The position numbers were made by a program, and so were the translations under genes. A stretch of DNA of 64,000 nucleotides from Phoronis australis (lineage: Eukaryota > Phoronida > Phoronidae). The stretch lies in the NCBI GenBank assembly GCA_002633005.1, contig NMRA01000055.1, positions 918,954 to 982,953 of the forward strand, written 5' to 3'. How positions within the stretch are numbered: position 1 is the first letter of the stretch; each line of letters begins with the position of its first letter. A model generated the notes under the pieces. The model did not search any database and was not told the DNA's origin. It saw only the letters and a list, made by a program, of their open reading frames with translations. Below are positions 11,810-24,900 of this stretch, one piece after another.

Positions 11810-13000
11810 GCATACACTTCTTTACCAAAATTTATATGCAGTTGCCACATTTTGCTTTTTTCACCACTTCTTTAGCAATATCCACATTTAAGGAGGTCCA
11901 CTTATTGGATCACGTCTTCAAAAATGACACGTAGAAAAGGTCTCGTTTTTGGGGTCCCAGGTATGCTGCCTTAAGAACTTTTCCAAAATCCCTTGTAACA
12001 CGGGTACTCACGTACATATTGAACGCCCAAAAGAGTGTAGTACCCTGTTGTCAGAGCAACCGCACAGAGGTATCTTACGGTAGTGGTGGGAGCAATATCG
12101 TAGTATACTGTAACAACTGAAATTCCATTTTTAATTACTTAATTCATTCTCTAAAATGAAAGAAAACAACACAATCGAACATTATTACTTTTATTTTGCG
12201 TGAAGATTTCACGATGAAAAAGATGAATGAAAACTGTACAAGAAAACACAATGAACATTGAACATGGCAGAAAACTGATCGTAATAAAAATAACCCTTTA
12301 TTTACATTTAGAACCAACAGAGGCCGCACTCGTTCGTATAATGTTATAGCTACTTTGATGAGTGGCAGATTTCAATACAAACATCACATTTGTTCATAAA
12401 ATTTCACTAGTCCTCATTAGAAGACTTCCCATAAAATACAGAATGGATAAATAATTTAAGTAACTACCACTTTTTCACATCTCATCGTACTTAAGACAAC
12501 ATACACTCCACATATTCAGTATATCCTTTAAAGCTACTTCAAGTTTACTGATAGAGAATATTATTTCGCCTTAACCTCAAAGTACAGGTATGTTTAAAAG
12601 TGCAATAATTAAAAACTGTCTGGTAAAATTATTAGCGGTGAAAAAAAAAGGATATCAGCTAGGGAAAACTCAAAAAGATCTCCCCACGACAGAATTGCAC
12701 TAAAACACAAGTTCTAGGATAGGGCCAAAAATAGCATTGACCTTTTACAACCCAAATCTGAATTCTGCACGAATACGTCTGAACTCACCGATTTTAGAGC
12801 AACATCAGACCAATAAGCAGTAAAGGAAACCCAACTTATTTCAGAAAAACCACGATCTTTCGAAAGACAAATGTGTCCACATTTTTGATTTCAGCTTATT
12901 AGTAACCATTTCAGTCAGTAAACACAAACTATGAGAAATAAAAGTGTGTTTTCTTATTTCCCATAATAGACACTAAATGCAACCACTGTTAATCACTATG
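11810..13000. other. Stretch between repeats and the NIPBL 3' end, no gene recognised
   Basis: AT-rich sequence without convincing ORFs. If NIPBL uses a distal poly(A) site its 3' UTR would extend here; the minus strand also has an AATAAA-like site near 12190. Confidence 0.4.
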
Positions 13001-13006
13001 TTTATT
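13001..13006 (-). terminator. Candidate poly(A) signal for NIPBL
   Basis: AATAAA on the minus strand, about 400 nt past the NIPBL stop codon. It is the first canonical signal I find downstream of the stop. Cleavage site not determined. Confidence 0.4.
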
Positions 13007-13407
13007 TAACAATAAACAGAACTGTTCAAGAAGTCCCTAAAAATATGCACGTCAAGGTATACTCTTCAGGCTCAACATTCAAACCATGATAATTTAGACT
13101 AGGCTGCCAGGGTCAAATTTATCTTCTCTCTAGTTAAAGATCACAAAACTAAGCTGAAAATAGTCACAAATGGACGAGCAAAATCTCTTATAAAAACAAA
13201 ATCTTGTGGCATCATGGAAGCCTTCTCTGAAAGGTCAGTAAATATTGAGACCCTCTATACCTCGCTGTGTCACATGGGCACGTCACGTGAGCTTGAATCA
13301 ACTTCTACTATAACCACACTGATCTTGAAACAATTTGCCTCAATTGGCAAACTGTTTACGAAAGCCATTTAAAACTGGCTTATTCAAAAACTATTAAAAA
13401 TAAAAAA

Positions 13408-15964
13408 CTATAACGCAAAATCATCGTCACTGTCGTCAAAAGATTCTTCATCTTCTTCACTGGACGAGATGTACTTCTTCTTCTTTTTCTTAGATTTCTT
13501 CTTCTTTTCTTTCCTACTAGTGGAGTGGCTACGTTTCTCCTTCGCTTCCTTCACCTTAGCCAATGGAATGACGATCTTCAACTCTCTCAGCTGTTGAGAA
13601 CAAGAAAATATAGTGTTACAGCTGAACTTATTTAATTGTAACTAGGTAAAAAATGTGGACGAAATTTTAACACAAGGAAGACGCGATGTTTTGAATGTTG
13701 TGCACAAAAGAGCACTAGAAAAGAGAGACGTAAAGGCCAAGAACTACTTAAAGGGGTCCCAGATTTTGAGTGGAGAAGACTGGTTCTCACAATGCAGGAC
13801 CCCTGTAACTATTACCGTTATGCACAAAGAACTGTCAATGCCATGTCACTGTCAGTATGTCAATACTTCAAAAGCAGAACATAGTCAACCTTTTGCACTT
13901 GAGTAGATAAATGCTAATGGTCAAATCAAATACCAATTAGGAGAAAAATTGATCATGAACCAATTTTCTAGCTCGGCTTTTATTGTATATTAAAAAAGCA
14001 TAAAAATGTTTCCAGGTGATAAGTGCGATGGTCCCACCTGAGTGGCCTGTTCACTTTTGGTGCAACGTGGACCAGACTGTTTGTTTTTTTAACCTTAAGA
14101 GCAAAAACAAAACATCTGGCATGTACATTGTTTAAATACTGACCGGGGACTTACTTCTTTACAAGAACCGCCAGATTCTTTTCTGCATATGATGTGGCGA
14201 AAACTGACATTATCAGTTCATCTCTTTCAAGTGTTTTCAACATACATGTTTATTATCAAACATTTTGAGACAGTTGATGACATCACCAACAAAAAGAATA
14301 GCGTTCAGGACGAACAGCAAATGTTCTTCCAGCAACTGTCAGCGTGTTTTACCAACAAAAACAAAACAAGAACGGAAACAACAATTATTAACAGGAAAAT
14401 GGAAAAATTTTAACCTCAACTTCATCCGTTCACCTCTATTTACGTAAGATCGTAAAAATAACAGACTCGACAAATTCCATTCTGTACCAATCAAAAACTA
14501 TCCGTCCAAACAGCACTTTGGACTGGACACGTGACAGACGAATTTGAACACTCACTATCTCTGTACCGATGAAGTTAACTCGTGACGAGAACTAACATAA
14601 TCTAGAACAAAACTGGAAAACAACGCTGGAGGCAAAGACGCCCTAACAAGACAGACCACAACAGGCACTTCTGTTACTCCTCTTTACCGACTCTGGCCCG
14701 TTTTGTCTTAGATATTTTATTGGCAGTTTTGAATATTTTTTTGTCGGACTTGCTGGATGACCGTGTTACTCTCCGAGGCTAGAGAAGAAGGTGAACACCT
14801 CTGATAGTTATCCGTCAAATTAAGACAGAAAAGTTGCAAAATATTTCATTTAGTAAACTTTGGTAACAATACTTTCAGCAAACATGTAGTGAAAAAAATT
14901 TGACAGCTTTCGTTTAATTCAAGAAAGCGAAAATAAAATCTTGTGACTGGAGTTAAATCCATGAAGCGATCAGACAGTTACTTTACGGATCAAACTCCAA
15001 TCACAAGATTTTTTTCGCCTCCTTAAATGCAAATTATTCAAGATCGTGCGCAATGTCAAATTTTAAACACTACACATTTCATTTTAAGAGTTACTTGTAC
15101 TTAAATGATGGCAATTTTCTTAATTTAATTTTAAATCAACAATGCCCTTCTGTTCTATCATAAAATTCACTTGACAAACTGAACCGTTTTAAATCAATAA
15201 ATGTACTGCAGTTGCAACTAATTAGACCAATCAAACTGAACTTAGCATTGGGTTTAAAATTTTCAACTATTGGAAGGGCTTGCCAACCTCATTCTTTGCC
15301 GAAGTGACACAAAACCCAATTACAGCAAGGAGCACTTTAAGGCCAGTTTGCATTTAGTTCTTTTGGACAGCTAAACAGAAGAAAATATAGTCCTAAGTTG
15401 GCTGATCACAGAAAACAGCTGTAAGTGAGAGCAACTGTCTACAAGGCAACAGAATCACACCAAATCACATGACCGTACTGGACACTGCGCAGACACATTC
15501 AGGAGGGCTGCATAATAGTCCGAAAGTTATCCGCTACGCTGCTTTGACTAACCTTCAACAGTACATGCTAAAACAACAAAAGAAAATGACACTGGCCGAA
15601 ACCGTAACTCTCCCCGTCGGGGCAGACGAAAGCAAGAGTAATTCAAGAGAGCAACAGGGTGGGTCCTTCTAGCCCACTATTTTCAGCTGCGATTACATAA
15701 TAAGACGATAATCAAAAGCAGGAATTCTCCACTCACCGGAACCTGCGGTTCTGCAGCAGTATTGGACGGACCCGGCTGTTCTTCCTCCTCCTCTGACTCA
15801 TCAGTGTCAGCAGCGCCATCTGGTGCCTCGTTGGCGCTCTCTTCGTCCGTCGCGTCATGGGTAGGCGGAGCCAGTTTGGTGCGGATCACGATAGGCGTGA
15901 CGCGTCCCGTCGACTCATCCTCACTCGACTCCGCCGGATCAATGCTCAGGATGAGCTCCTTGAA
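13408..15964 (-). CDS. NIPBL: NIPBL exons 42-43: acidic and Lys-rich carboxy-terminal tail (residues 1945-2080)
   Basis: Exon 42 (15737-15964) continues FKELILSIDPAESSEDE, the counterpart of vertebrate FKLLMEHLDPDEEEEEGE, then becomes Glu/Asp/Thr-rich (ESEEEEEQPGPS). Exon 43 encodes LRELKIVIPLAKVKEAKEK, a long lysine cluster (a plausible nuclear signal), then SSSEEDEESFDDSDDDFAL and a TAG stop at 13408-13410. The final residues look like casein-kinase-type acidic serine clusters; that is inference. The intron between exons 42 and 43 is 2.1 kb and I see no further coding block in it. Confidence 0.9.
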
Positions 15965-18900
15965 CTGGCAAGGGAGATAATTACATAATTGGTGAATGAC
16001 AAGGAGACAATGAGAAACTGGCTATCGACAAGTCACAATTATTTATGCTAAAAAGTTAACATTTTGCACAAATGACACATAACATTTACCAGAAAAAGTA
16101 TTGAACACGGAATTAGTTAACATCTAGCAAGGGTTCTGTTACACCAGAGCTGCATAGTTCATACAGGACCTTTGTAAAAATTCATAAGGATCATACGAGT
16201 GTTGTGAATACAGAGTAATTTACGAAAAAAACTTTTTACTGAACTTTCATAGAAGTGAGCGAAAAGTCAATTTGACACAATTTTAGCAACACATGCCAGA
16301 TCACAAAGTAACCATTGAGCACGTTGGGTTCACAAGACTGGTCACTGCTTGTGTGCTTTCACATGTTTCAGGTAATGAGATCTAACTTCAGTGCCATCCA
16401 TGCCTCCAGAATTTACATACAAATCTTTTGCTAAACTATTTATCAATGCAATGCATTTTGATGCTCATTTCAATCCTTTAATGTTGCATGATTGTCTCAT
16501 AGTTTAACTCGCACCAAAAAGTATGTTGCAGTGGACCTCTACATCCAACCGTGCAGTGAAATGACAAGTGTTGTTTTCAGTCATGTTTAGATGTCACCAA
16601 ATTATCGCTGATGTCACATGATATTCATGTTTTGGGATGCAACCCTTTGTTAAGTTTTCTTGTTTTAATACAGCGAGTAGGCCTTCACAATTACACATAC
16701 AAGTTTCATTGCCGCCAACATATACTAACTACACATATTAACAAAACCAAGGATTGAAAGGAGTTCATTGGTTGTAGCTAAGGAAAAATTCACCACCACT
16801 AATTAGATTGTCTACAGTTTTGAACTTCGACTTGATCAATTACACAGGGCAAAATACAAGAAATGTAGGACCTCACCGCCATGTCTGTATCTATCTAAAT
16901 ATCCACAAAGCTGTAGAAAAAACTATGTGAAGCATACATTTTTAGACACCAGAAAGTATGCAGACTTGGATAATCAACTTTGTATCAATCTGTCATAACT
17001 TGGGTCAAATGACAATTTAGCAAAAAAGGTACATTCATACCAAAAAAGGTACATTCATACCAAAAAAGGTACATTCATACCAAAAAAGTTACATTCATAC
17101 CAAAAAAAGAAACAGTATCAGTATCAGTCAGATACCATTCATATAAATGTCTAAGATGAAAGCTCAAAGATATTGTTGCAGTTTCGGATTTTGTTTCATG
17201 CAACTTATGACTTTTAATCATGAAAATCATAAAAGTCTTATTTTGACAGCATCTCATGCAAAAGAGGAATATTTCAAAAACAACGCTTTGGAAAACATAG
17301 CATAAAGCATAGTATGCCAGAAATTCACGTGCATCTGACCAGCCATCTCTGAGATACGACGTTCTGAAGTTGTCCAAACTTTATAATTTTTCTGGCGTCC
17401 ACGTAACTTAAGAATATGACTCACGTCGAAGTAACACTGAAGGAGTTCTACACGCGCCTTTGTGTCCAGAGTTTCCGGGGGCGAGCCACTCCGTAGACAC
17501 TCGAGCGCCTCCTTTGGGTGGAACTTGGGCTCGGTCTTCCGGCTCAGAGGTTTCTCCCACACTTTGGCGGCCTCTGTTGGTGAGTACTGATGAAGCTTGC
17601 TGTAAAGGTTAAGAAAGCTCGTATTTCATAAAGGGACTGCAGAACGGTGATTAGAATGTGCAAGGCAGCACTATGGAGAAGGGAATAATGCATGTCATCA
17701 ATTCATTCAGTAGGTGTCAGTAAACATGGGCGGGGTTTACTGTAAAAGTCAAGAGAGTTTGTTCCATCATGGGGACTGTCAGAGGAAACGTTGATTACCA
17801 TCCTTGAAGGGACGGTTATCCCAGACATTTATTCCGCTTAATGCAGCTTTTCGTAATTTTGATTAATTATTCATTCTCTATTCCAGAAGTGACGTTTTGG
17901 GAGGCAAGAACTTTGCTTTTGTTTACGAGTCAGTCAACATGCCACACAAATGCTGCGGGATGTATTCTGTGTACTTAGAAAAAAATCTACAAAACTGTAG
18001 ATTTAACTCGATAAAACTATATTTTCTGTAGAATTTGATCTGTGACATTATAGCAATAAACCATGTCTTTTTAGTAAAATTAAGCAAAAATGAAAGGTAT
18101 ACTCTAATCAAAGCAAAACAACTTCAATCACAGACCAAAATTCATTTGATATTAACAGAATAATCTCAAAAAACATTACCAGTTCTCAAAATTTTCATTT
18201 GTTTTCATTTGAGGCCGCATTTGACTTTTTCACAAAAATTATTTTTGATAGTCCCTCATGCAAATCACACTCAGTGAATAAATGTAAGCCCATCAGCAAC
18301 AGGGGGCGCTGGCTGTGCGCAGCCTTTGCTTTTCAGAAGTATGGGTACTGTAATATCAAAAACTAATTAGAACTCCTAGCAAATGGCTATGTTGTGAGAA
18401 GCCAAAAGCATAGGTCAAAGGTCAATAGTCCACCCACCTGTCAGTAAAGCCAAACATCTCCTTGAGATGTTGCTTGACCTTCAGCAGCAGGACACAACCT
18501 TGAGATGTCAGCATGATCCGCTGAAGGACACTAGTGTCATCAGGCAGGCAGTCTGGATTGAAATAACACAACAACATGAATACGTAACACAAAATCAGAT
18601 CTGTTAGGTTCAGAAAATACACGGTTCTCTCACACCAAGGCGATTCTCAATAGGAAGTTAAAAACAGAACTGCGAAGGAACCGACTAAGCACTGTGCAGT
18701 CCCAGTAAAAATCTCGCAGTCAGAGTCGCTTTTGAGGCATGTTTTTGGCCAAAGTTTGCTCATTTCTGCCTATCCCAAGCCCATTTCTGAGAAAGGGTTT
18801 AGTTGATTGCTACACTTCCGAAATTCCATTGCTCATCAACAACTCCAATACACACCACAAGTATTCAGACAAAATTACCCAGAATTCCCCGTCATGATGG

Positions 18901-21900
18901 CTAGGTGGAAGCCCAATTACTCGTCAGAGTAGTCTTCCCACAAGACCGAGAATGACAGGGAATTAACAAGAAAGTTAGCAAGGTGCATAAGGCATTCTAT
19001 GATCAGAATTTTGCGCCTAGGTGGTAATTGCCAGCCGCTTTTTTGCTGTTGACAGAATTAGGCATCATGACAGGGAAATAATAAAAAAAAATAATTGCAG
19101 GCGGTCTGATACATGTTGTACCAGACGTGCACAGGCCTCGCATGTGGGCCCATTGCACTGATCACCTGGAAATATTTTTATGCTTTATCAATATATGGTT
19201 AAAACTGAGCTGAGGAGCTAGAAACCTGGCTCAAGGGTTTAGCAGTGTGACATGGTGGAACTCGAGCCCACAACCTCGAGTAAAGAAAGCGGGCACTTAT
19301 CAACCAGGCCACACTGCCTCCTTGACAGGGAAATGGTCTGATTGCTTTTGTCTTGTAGTGTATCACCCAACCCAAGCCTCAAGTATGTACATAACAACTT
19401 CTTACCCCTAAACCCTAAACCCGATCCACCAACCCTGTGGTACTAAATCAATACCAGGGTCCCTTAACTCCGCACACCTGCACAAAATGCTCCACGCCCG
19501 GTGACCAGATTCCATTAAGAGCCAAAGTCTGGAGCTTGGTCAGCAGGTACGGAGTTTGGTCATCGGCTAGGGAGGATTTTTATGCATAGATGGCGCTTTA
19601 GGTCACAAGCATGGAATATCTATCATGGGATTGGTGTTTGCTGATTTGGGCTTCAGGTTAAGGGGATGAAGGAGATGAAAAGGCATTATTTTCATTACCT
19701 AACACATTGTTGAAGTCTTCATCCTCGATATCTGCCAGGGCAGTGTTCTCCCCTAGCTTCTCCCCAGTATAGGCCTGAAATAGAGGCTACTAGTGTCAGC
19801 CAATACATCAACAGGAGCAAGACCAACAAAATGACATCAGCTATGGTGCTCAAGATCACTAGCTGCATCTAGTGTCCGAGTGTGTAACCAGCCTATTGCT
19901 TTTGGCGCATAAAATGACAAAGCTATGGATTCTAACTTACGGGACCAGCCCTCAGCTGTAATGATTTCTCAGTTCTATTCAAGCAAACAAAATATTTTCT
20001 AAACCCAGTAAGCTATAAGTAGGCAAGTTGGTACTATAACAAAATTTTACTATGAAAAATGATTTTGCACATCTCAACCATTCCTTTCTTTTTTGCAAAC
20101 TATCTTTCAAAACGGTGAAAGCGAAAACTAAAAAAACAGCCCCTTTTTCAACAAGAACATAGACAACTAACCATGAACACTCATAGGAACTAGTTGACAC
20201 TGTTGCTTAAGTCACTGAATGCTGAATGATTTCGTCAGACCACTCTTTACTGATCTAGCAAATGTAGTCTTTACTCCAAGTATCAACTATCATACATACC
20301 TCTCTGAAAGACTGGATTAGGTTTGGCCCGGACACTGACAATATAATGTCTATCTGATGCATAATAAATAAGGGTTCGTCCATTGCAAGGTAAGGGAAGA
20401 AGGCTAGATTGTCTGCAATGTAGACCAGCTCGGCTAATGACGTTTTCTGAAAACAGAAGAGAAAACCAGTTTACTTTTTGTTCAGTACTTGTAACAGGGA
20501 GCAATTGTTTCATGACTTACAGCACAACAAAGGAGCTTAAAATTCGTGAGGCTTTACATATCAGTTGGTGCAAGCCCAATCTCAATAGGCAACTGACACA
20601 CCACAGGTTGTCATTGTTGGTCTAGTTCATTGTCACTCCCTGTACTGACTGTATCTGTGCTTCATTACTTGTTGCTGGGCCTAGCTAGGTGGCCACTGTA
20701 TTATGACTTCTGAGGATGGTGTTTAATAAATGACACCGAAACATGTCAAGTTTTAAAACCGTTGTTGTTTTCGTGAACTTACAGCACAGCTTTTAATTCA
20801 TGTCACCTGACAAAATAGCACCCAATATGATGTGTGTTGCAGCCCACAACGCAGCAGGAATACTTTGTTGTCAATGGAAGGACAACAACAAAAAGCATGT
20901 GCAACTACAATGGTGCAAATATGAGGTTACATAAGTGCTCAACAGATATTGTGGCATTGTGGGTAAATACAGCGAGATTTTAAGTGTCGCTGTGTAATCC
21001 AGGATGTCTCTATTTGCTAATAAATCTATTGAACTTTAGTAGACACACGTTCAATAAAAATTGGGAGATCGAAGCGAGACAGAACCCCAACTCCCAACCA
21101 ACCAAAATAAGAACCCCCGCCTCTGATCTGGCCCACCATCACAAATCCCACGCCTAAATATAAGCATACATAGCCCACATCCTTGCCACTAGTGTATTAG
21201 AACACAAAAAGAAAAGTTGGTTCTGGTATTTACCCTGACTCATCTTGAGGCATGCGCTCACCAACTAAAAAAGTCTGCCTCAATTATTTTCTGCCAAGGT
21301 TTCACGATTTTTTGAAAGGTACGTAAACACGATAAGTGTAAACCAGGCTTAAAACACCATGATTTGCCAGGTGATGAAAAAAACAAAACCAATCAAAACC
21401 AAACAAAAAACAAAGCATAAAATATCGTTCCTGTCTAGGGTGGATTTTCTTTTTTGGAAAATATCGCACCACTGATTCAATTTTCAAAAAACAAAAAAGT
21501 CCAGAACAACCTATGTTTCTCTGATCTCAGGCCACAAGTCTTCATTTCTTAGTTGCAAAAGCACACATATTACACTTTAAACCCTGGACAATGTCCAAGA
21601 TGCTATATTCCATTGCTGAACCCCCCCTGCAGTACACACCAGTGTTCTCAGCAAATGAAAACTCAAATGTGTTGGAAGTGGGTGATTACTAACAAAAGAG
21701 AGGTAAATGTGTGCTGGCATTCTCTGTAGTGCACATTTACCTGCCTTGTTACCCACTTAGCATTTATTCTGTTTTCATGGGCTACGGCCAGTTGCTGCTG
21801 AGCGTAACATAAAGAACTAGACATTGTTGGCAGTGTCTTTTTTCTAACTTGTTTCTATTTTTTCAAACACGTCGCAGGCCATTCAAGCATGTCACAAGTG

Positions 21901-24900
21901 TTGGCAAACAGGTCGTAGTGACAGGTTGAAATAGAGAGTGGAGAACACAGCACATTAACTCAAAAAAACAATGCTCGCACTCACAGAGCTGTCGTCGAAG
22001 AGATTCAGCAAGGAGAGCAACAGCCCACGACGGTGTTGCCGGTTGGAGCGCACAATGGTGTACAGGAAGGCATTGAGGCTCTGGGGGTTGGACTCGTCCC
22101 GTATACCCCTCACTGGCTCATACAGGTCCTGCTGTATCAGCTGCTGTAGGCGGTATGAGAACTTGACACCTTGCATTGCTTTCATCTGTAATGTAACCAG
22201 CAATCAAAACTAGGTAAGGTTACGTATAAGTGTCTAGAAAAATACCTAATTTTGGACAACTTCGGAATGTCCTAGCTCAGAAACGGCTGATGGGATTCAT
22301 ACAAGACTTTCACACAGTACACTTCATATACTGCTCTTCAAAACTCTGTTAGCAATTTTTATTGTGATTTTCCACTTTTGTACGAGACGTTATCAAACAG
22401 TTTGCCTTTTATTGTTTTCATGATACTGATGACTCAGAATTCCCCCCATGACGGCTGGGCGGAAGACAAATTCGAAGTCAGAATAGTCGCCTGACTGAGA
22501 ATAATGGAAAGTTAGAAATGTGGTTAAGCCATTCTGTAATAAGAATTTTGCTACTCTAATAGTTATTACTATAATGACAGGGATAGCTGTATTTTGTCCG
22601 ATTACTTTTGTCCTGTACTGTACATAGTAGAAATGCATTGGACAGCCTTAACTGCCATTTTCATATGACAGCTTCAAATTAACAAATTACTAATAACAAC
22701 CACTTACATGGATAAAGCCAGGATATTTCTTGTCAATTTCCTTTAGCTGTTGTTCTGATTTATTGCGTATAAGTGGTTCACAGTCTGTCTCTATGGCAAC
22801 CAAATACGGAACACACTGCAAGTCAAGACACAAACAAACATGTGACAAAAATTTGCAGTTAATCGTAGTTGCAAGATTCATATCCTGTGCCGACCATCAA
22901 TACTGACACGGCTTCTGCTATTCATTGACCATGCAGTCACGATGCCTCGTAGACGTTCTGCTGTGTTGCCTAAGTCCTTGCAATGAAACTGAAAACTTTT
23001 AAACAAATTCACAAAAATCTACAGACACAACTGCAAGTTAAGCGAAGTTGCTCTCACGAAATTTCCAAATTCATTTGGTAGAGACTATGTAGCACAATCC
23101 AAAGGTGAACAGTAATTAAATAAGACAATCAACTATTCAGCCGTGACACACGTAATATTTGGGACCCCCCCTTGATGCACCCCGACTGAATGGGTGACCC
23201 CCTTACCTGGACAGGATGAACTAGCCCCTGCTGAAGGACCAGCTGTATCACACTAAGGGCTGTACTCCTCACTTGAGACTGTGAGTGGAAGAAGCTTTCC
23301 AGTACGTGTTTTAAGTATAGTTGCATTATCGTACTCGCCATCCTGCCAAAAGAAAACAATACGCAATGAGAAGGATGGATTTTAAGTACAGTTGCAATAT
23401 CGTACTCGCCATCTTGTGAACATAAGGTGATATAGAATGAAGAGCAATGTTTCGTATACTGCTACATTTATCATACGTCACAACGTAAAAAATAACAGTT
23501 AAACTATGAATGATGTAAACATATCTCACAATAACTGAAATCATTATTTCATAACTTGCCAATAAACCTGTTTCTCAACTTAGCACTGGCCACTGACTTT
23601 GGGGAAAAAATGAAAATATGGATGCTGTTTGCAACATATAGTGACAGCCTACTATTCAAAGACTGCACGTTAAAAAACAAACACGATATTGACAAAATGC
23701 AAGACGTACCATTCCAATTCTGTCTAGTCAAAAAAAAGACTTCTCACTTCTGTCTAAAGTCGAAAGACAAATTCAATACACACATCACACCAGTCGTCTT
23801 GCCAGCCAACTATTTCAGACCAATGCTAAAAAAAAACACGTCAACAACTACTGACCCTGACTGGACGTCACACATTTCCTTGAGATCTTCTTTCTTCGCT
23901 GTCTTCTTCCACTCTGCATCAGCCTTGAACATCTTCACCTCCTCGTCTGTCAGGTAGTGCTTTAGGTTCTGTAACACCTGTGTAAAGACAAGGGGGGCGT
24001 GTCACAACAGGAAGAAGGAATGCAGGCAACCAGGTGCAGGAAGACTGCTGTATGCCGCGTTTACACAACTTTGACATGGGACAAAATTATCCGGAACAAT
24101 ATGTTCTGGTGCAAGTCTGACTGGAATTTGTTCCATGCCAGTCTTCATCCAGACGATGTTATAACGAGATAATGAGCTTTGGTTGTTAGTTTAAAGCCTT
24201 GAACTAATTAACACTACATTGGACTTTAATGTAAAGTAATAATATAGCTAACATAATAAAAACGGTACGTCACAGAAATAAAAACTCATGAACTATGCAT
24301 CAGCTCATACAACTCCTATTAGCAGCAGTTTTGATTTGTCCACTGCATTAAAATTTTGAAAGAGCTACCTATTCTGCTTTTGTTCACTGACATACAAGTC
24401 ATTGCTTACCTGACATTTTAACTTGACTGAAGAGTTGGTTTCCGTCAGGAGTGAGTGATAGAGAGATTTCATCTTGTTTCCCAGCATGTATTCATATTTC
24501 CGTGAACATAAAAAGCCCAGGCCAGTTAGACTCTTGGCCTTGACATTCTCGTCTTCGTGGTCGACGAAGTACATGAGAACATCGAAGACACGGTCGGACA
24601 CACACACCTGCAAATGCAGTAAGAAACTGGATATGAATAACTAAAAAAAATATTGAGTACCAAAGGACGAGGCAAGTGTTAAACAAACAACCTAATAAAT
24701 GTTATAATTACAGTCACAGAGGGCGAAAAAAAAGCATCCGTGCATTTTGTAGGACTTGACCCATAGCAACATGACAGCCTAGTATAACTCTAGCCCAGTG
24801 ATCTTGGTTCTGCACCATGAGGGGTGTTAGTGATTCAGCATATTTTGTTATGTAATGATTTTATCCTTTGTGCATAATGACAGTTGCTAAAGTTTTGATG

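Noticed and set aside
13655-13906. 83-codon plus-strand ORF in the last NIPBL intron
   Set aside because: Its second half is M1 MITE sequence and the first half has no coding features.
19408-19428. CCCTAAACCCTAAACCC resembling telomeric repeat
   Set aside because: Two to three units only, inside a gene intron.
23556-23957. 133-codon plus-strand ORF
   Set aside because: Runs antisense across NIPBL exon 34 and its intron; shadow of the real exon.
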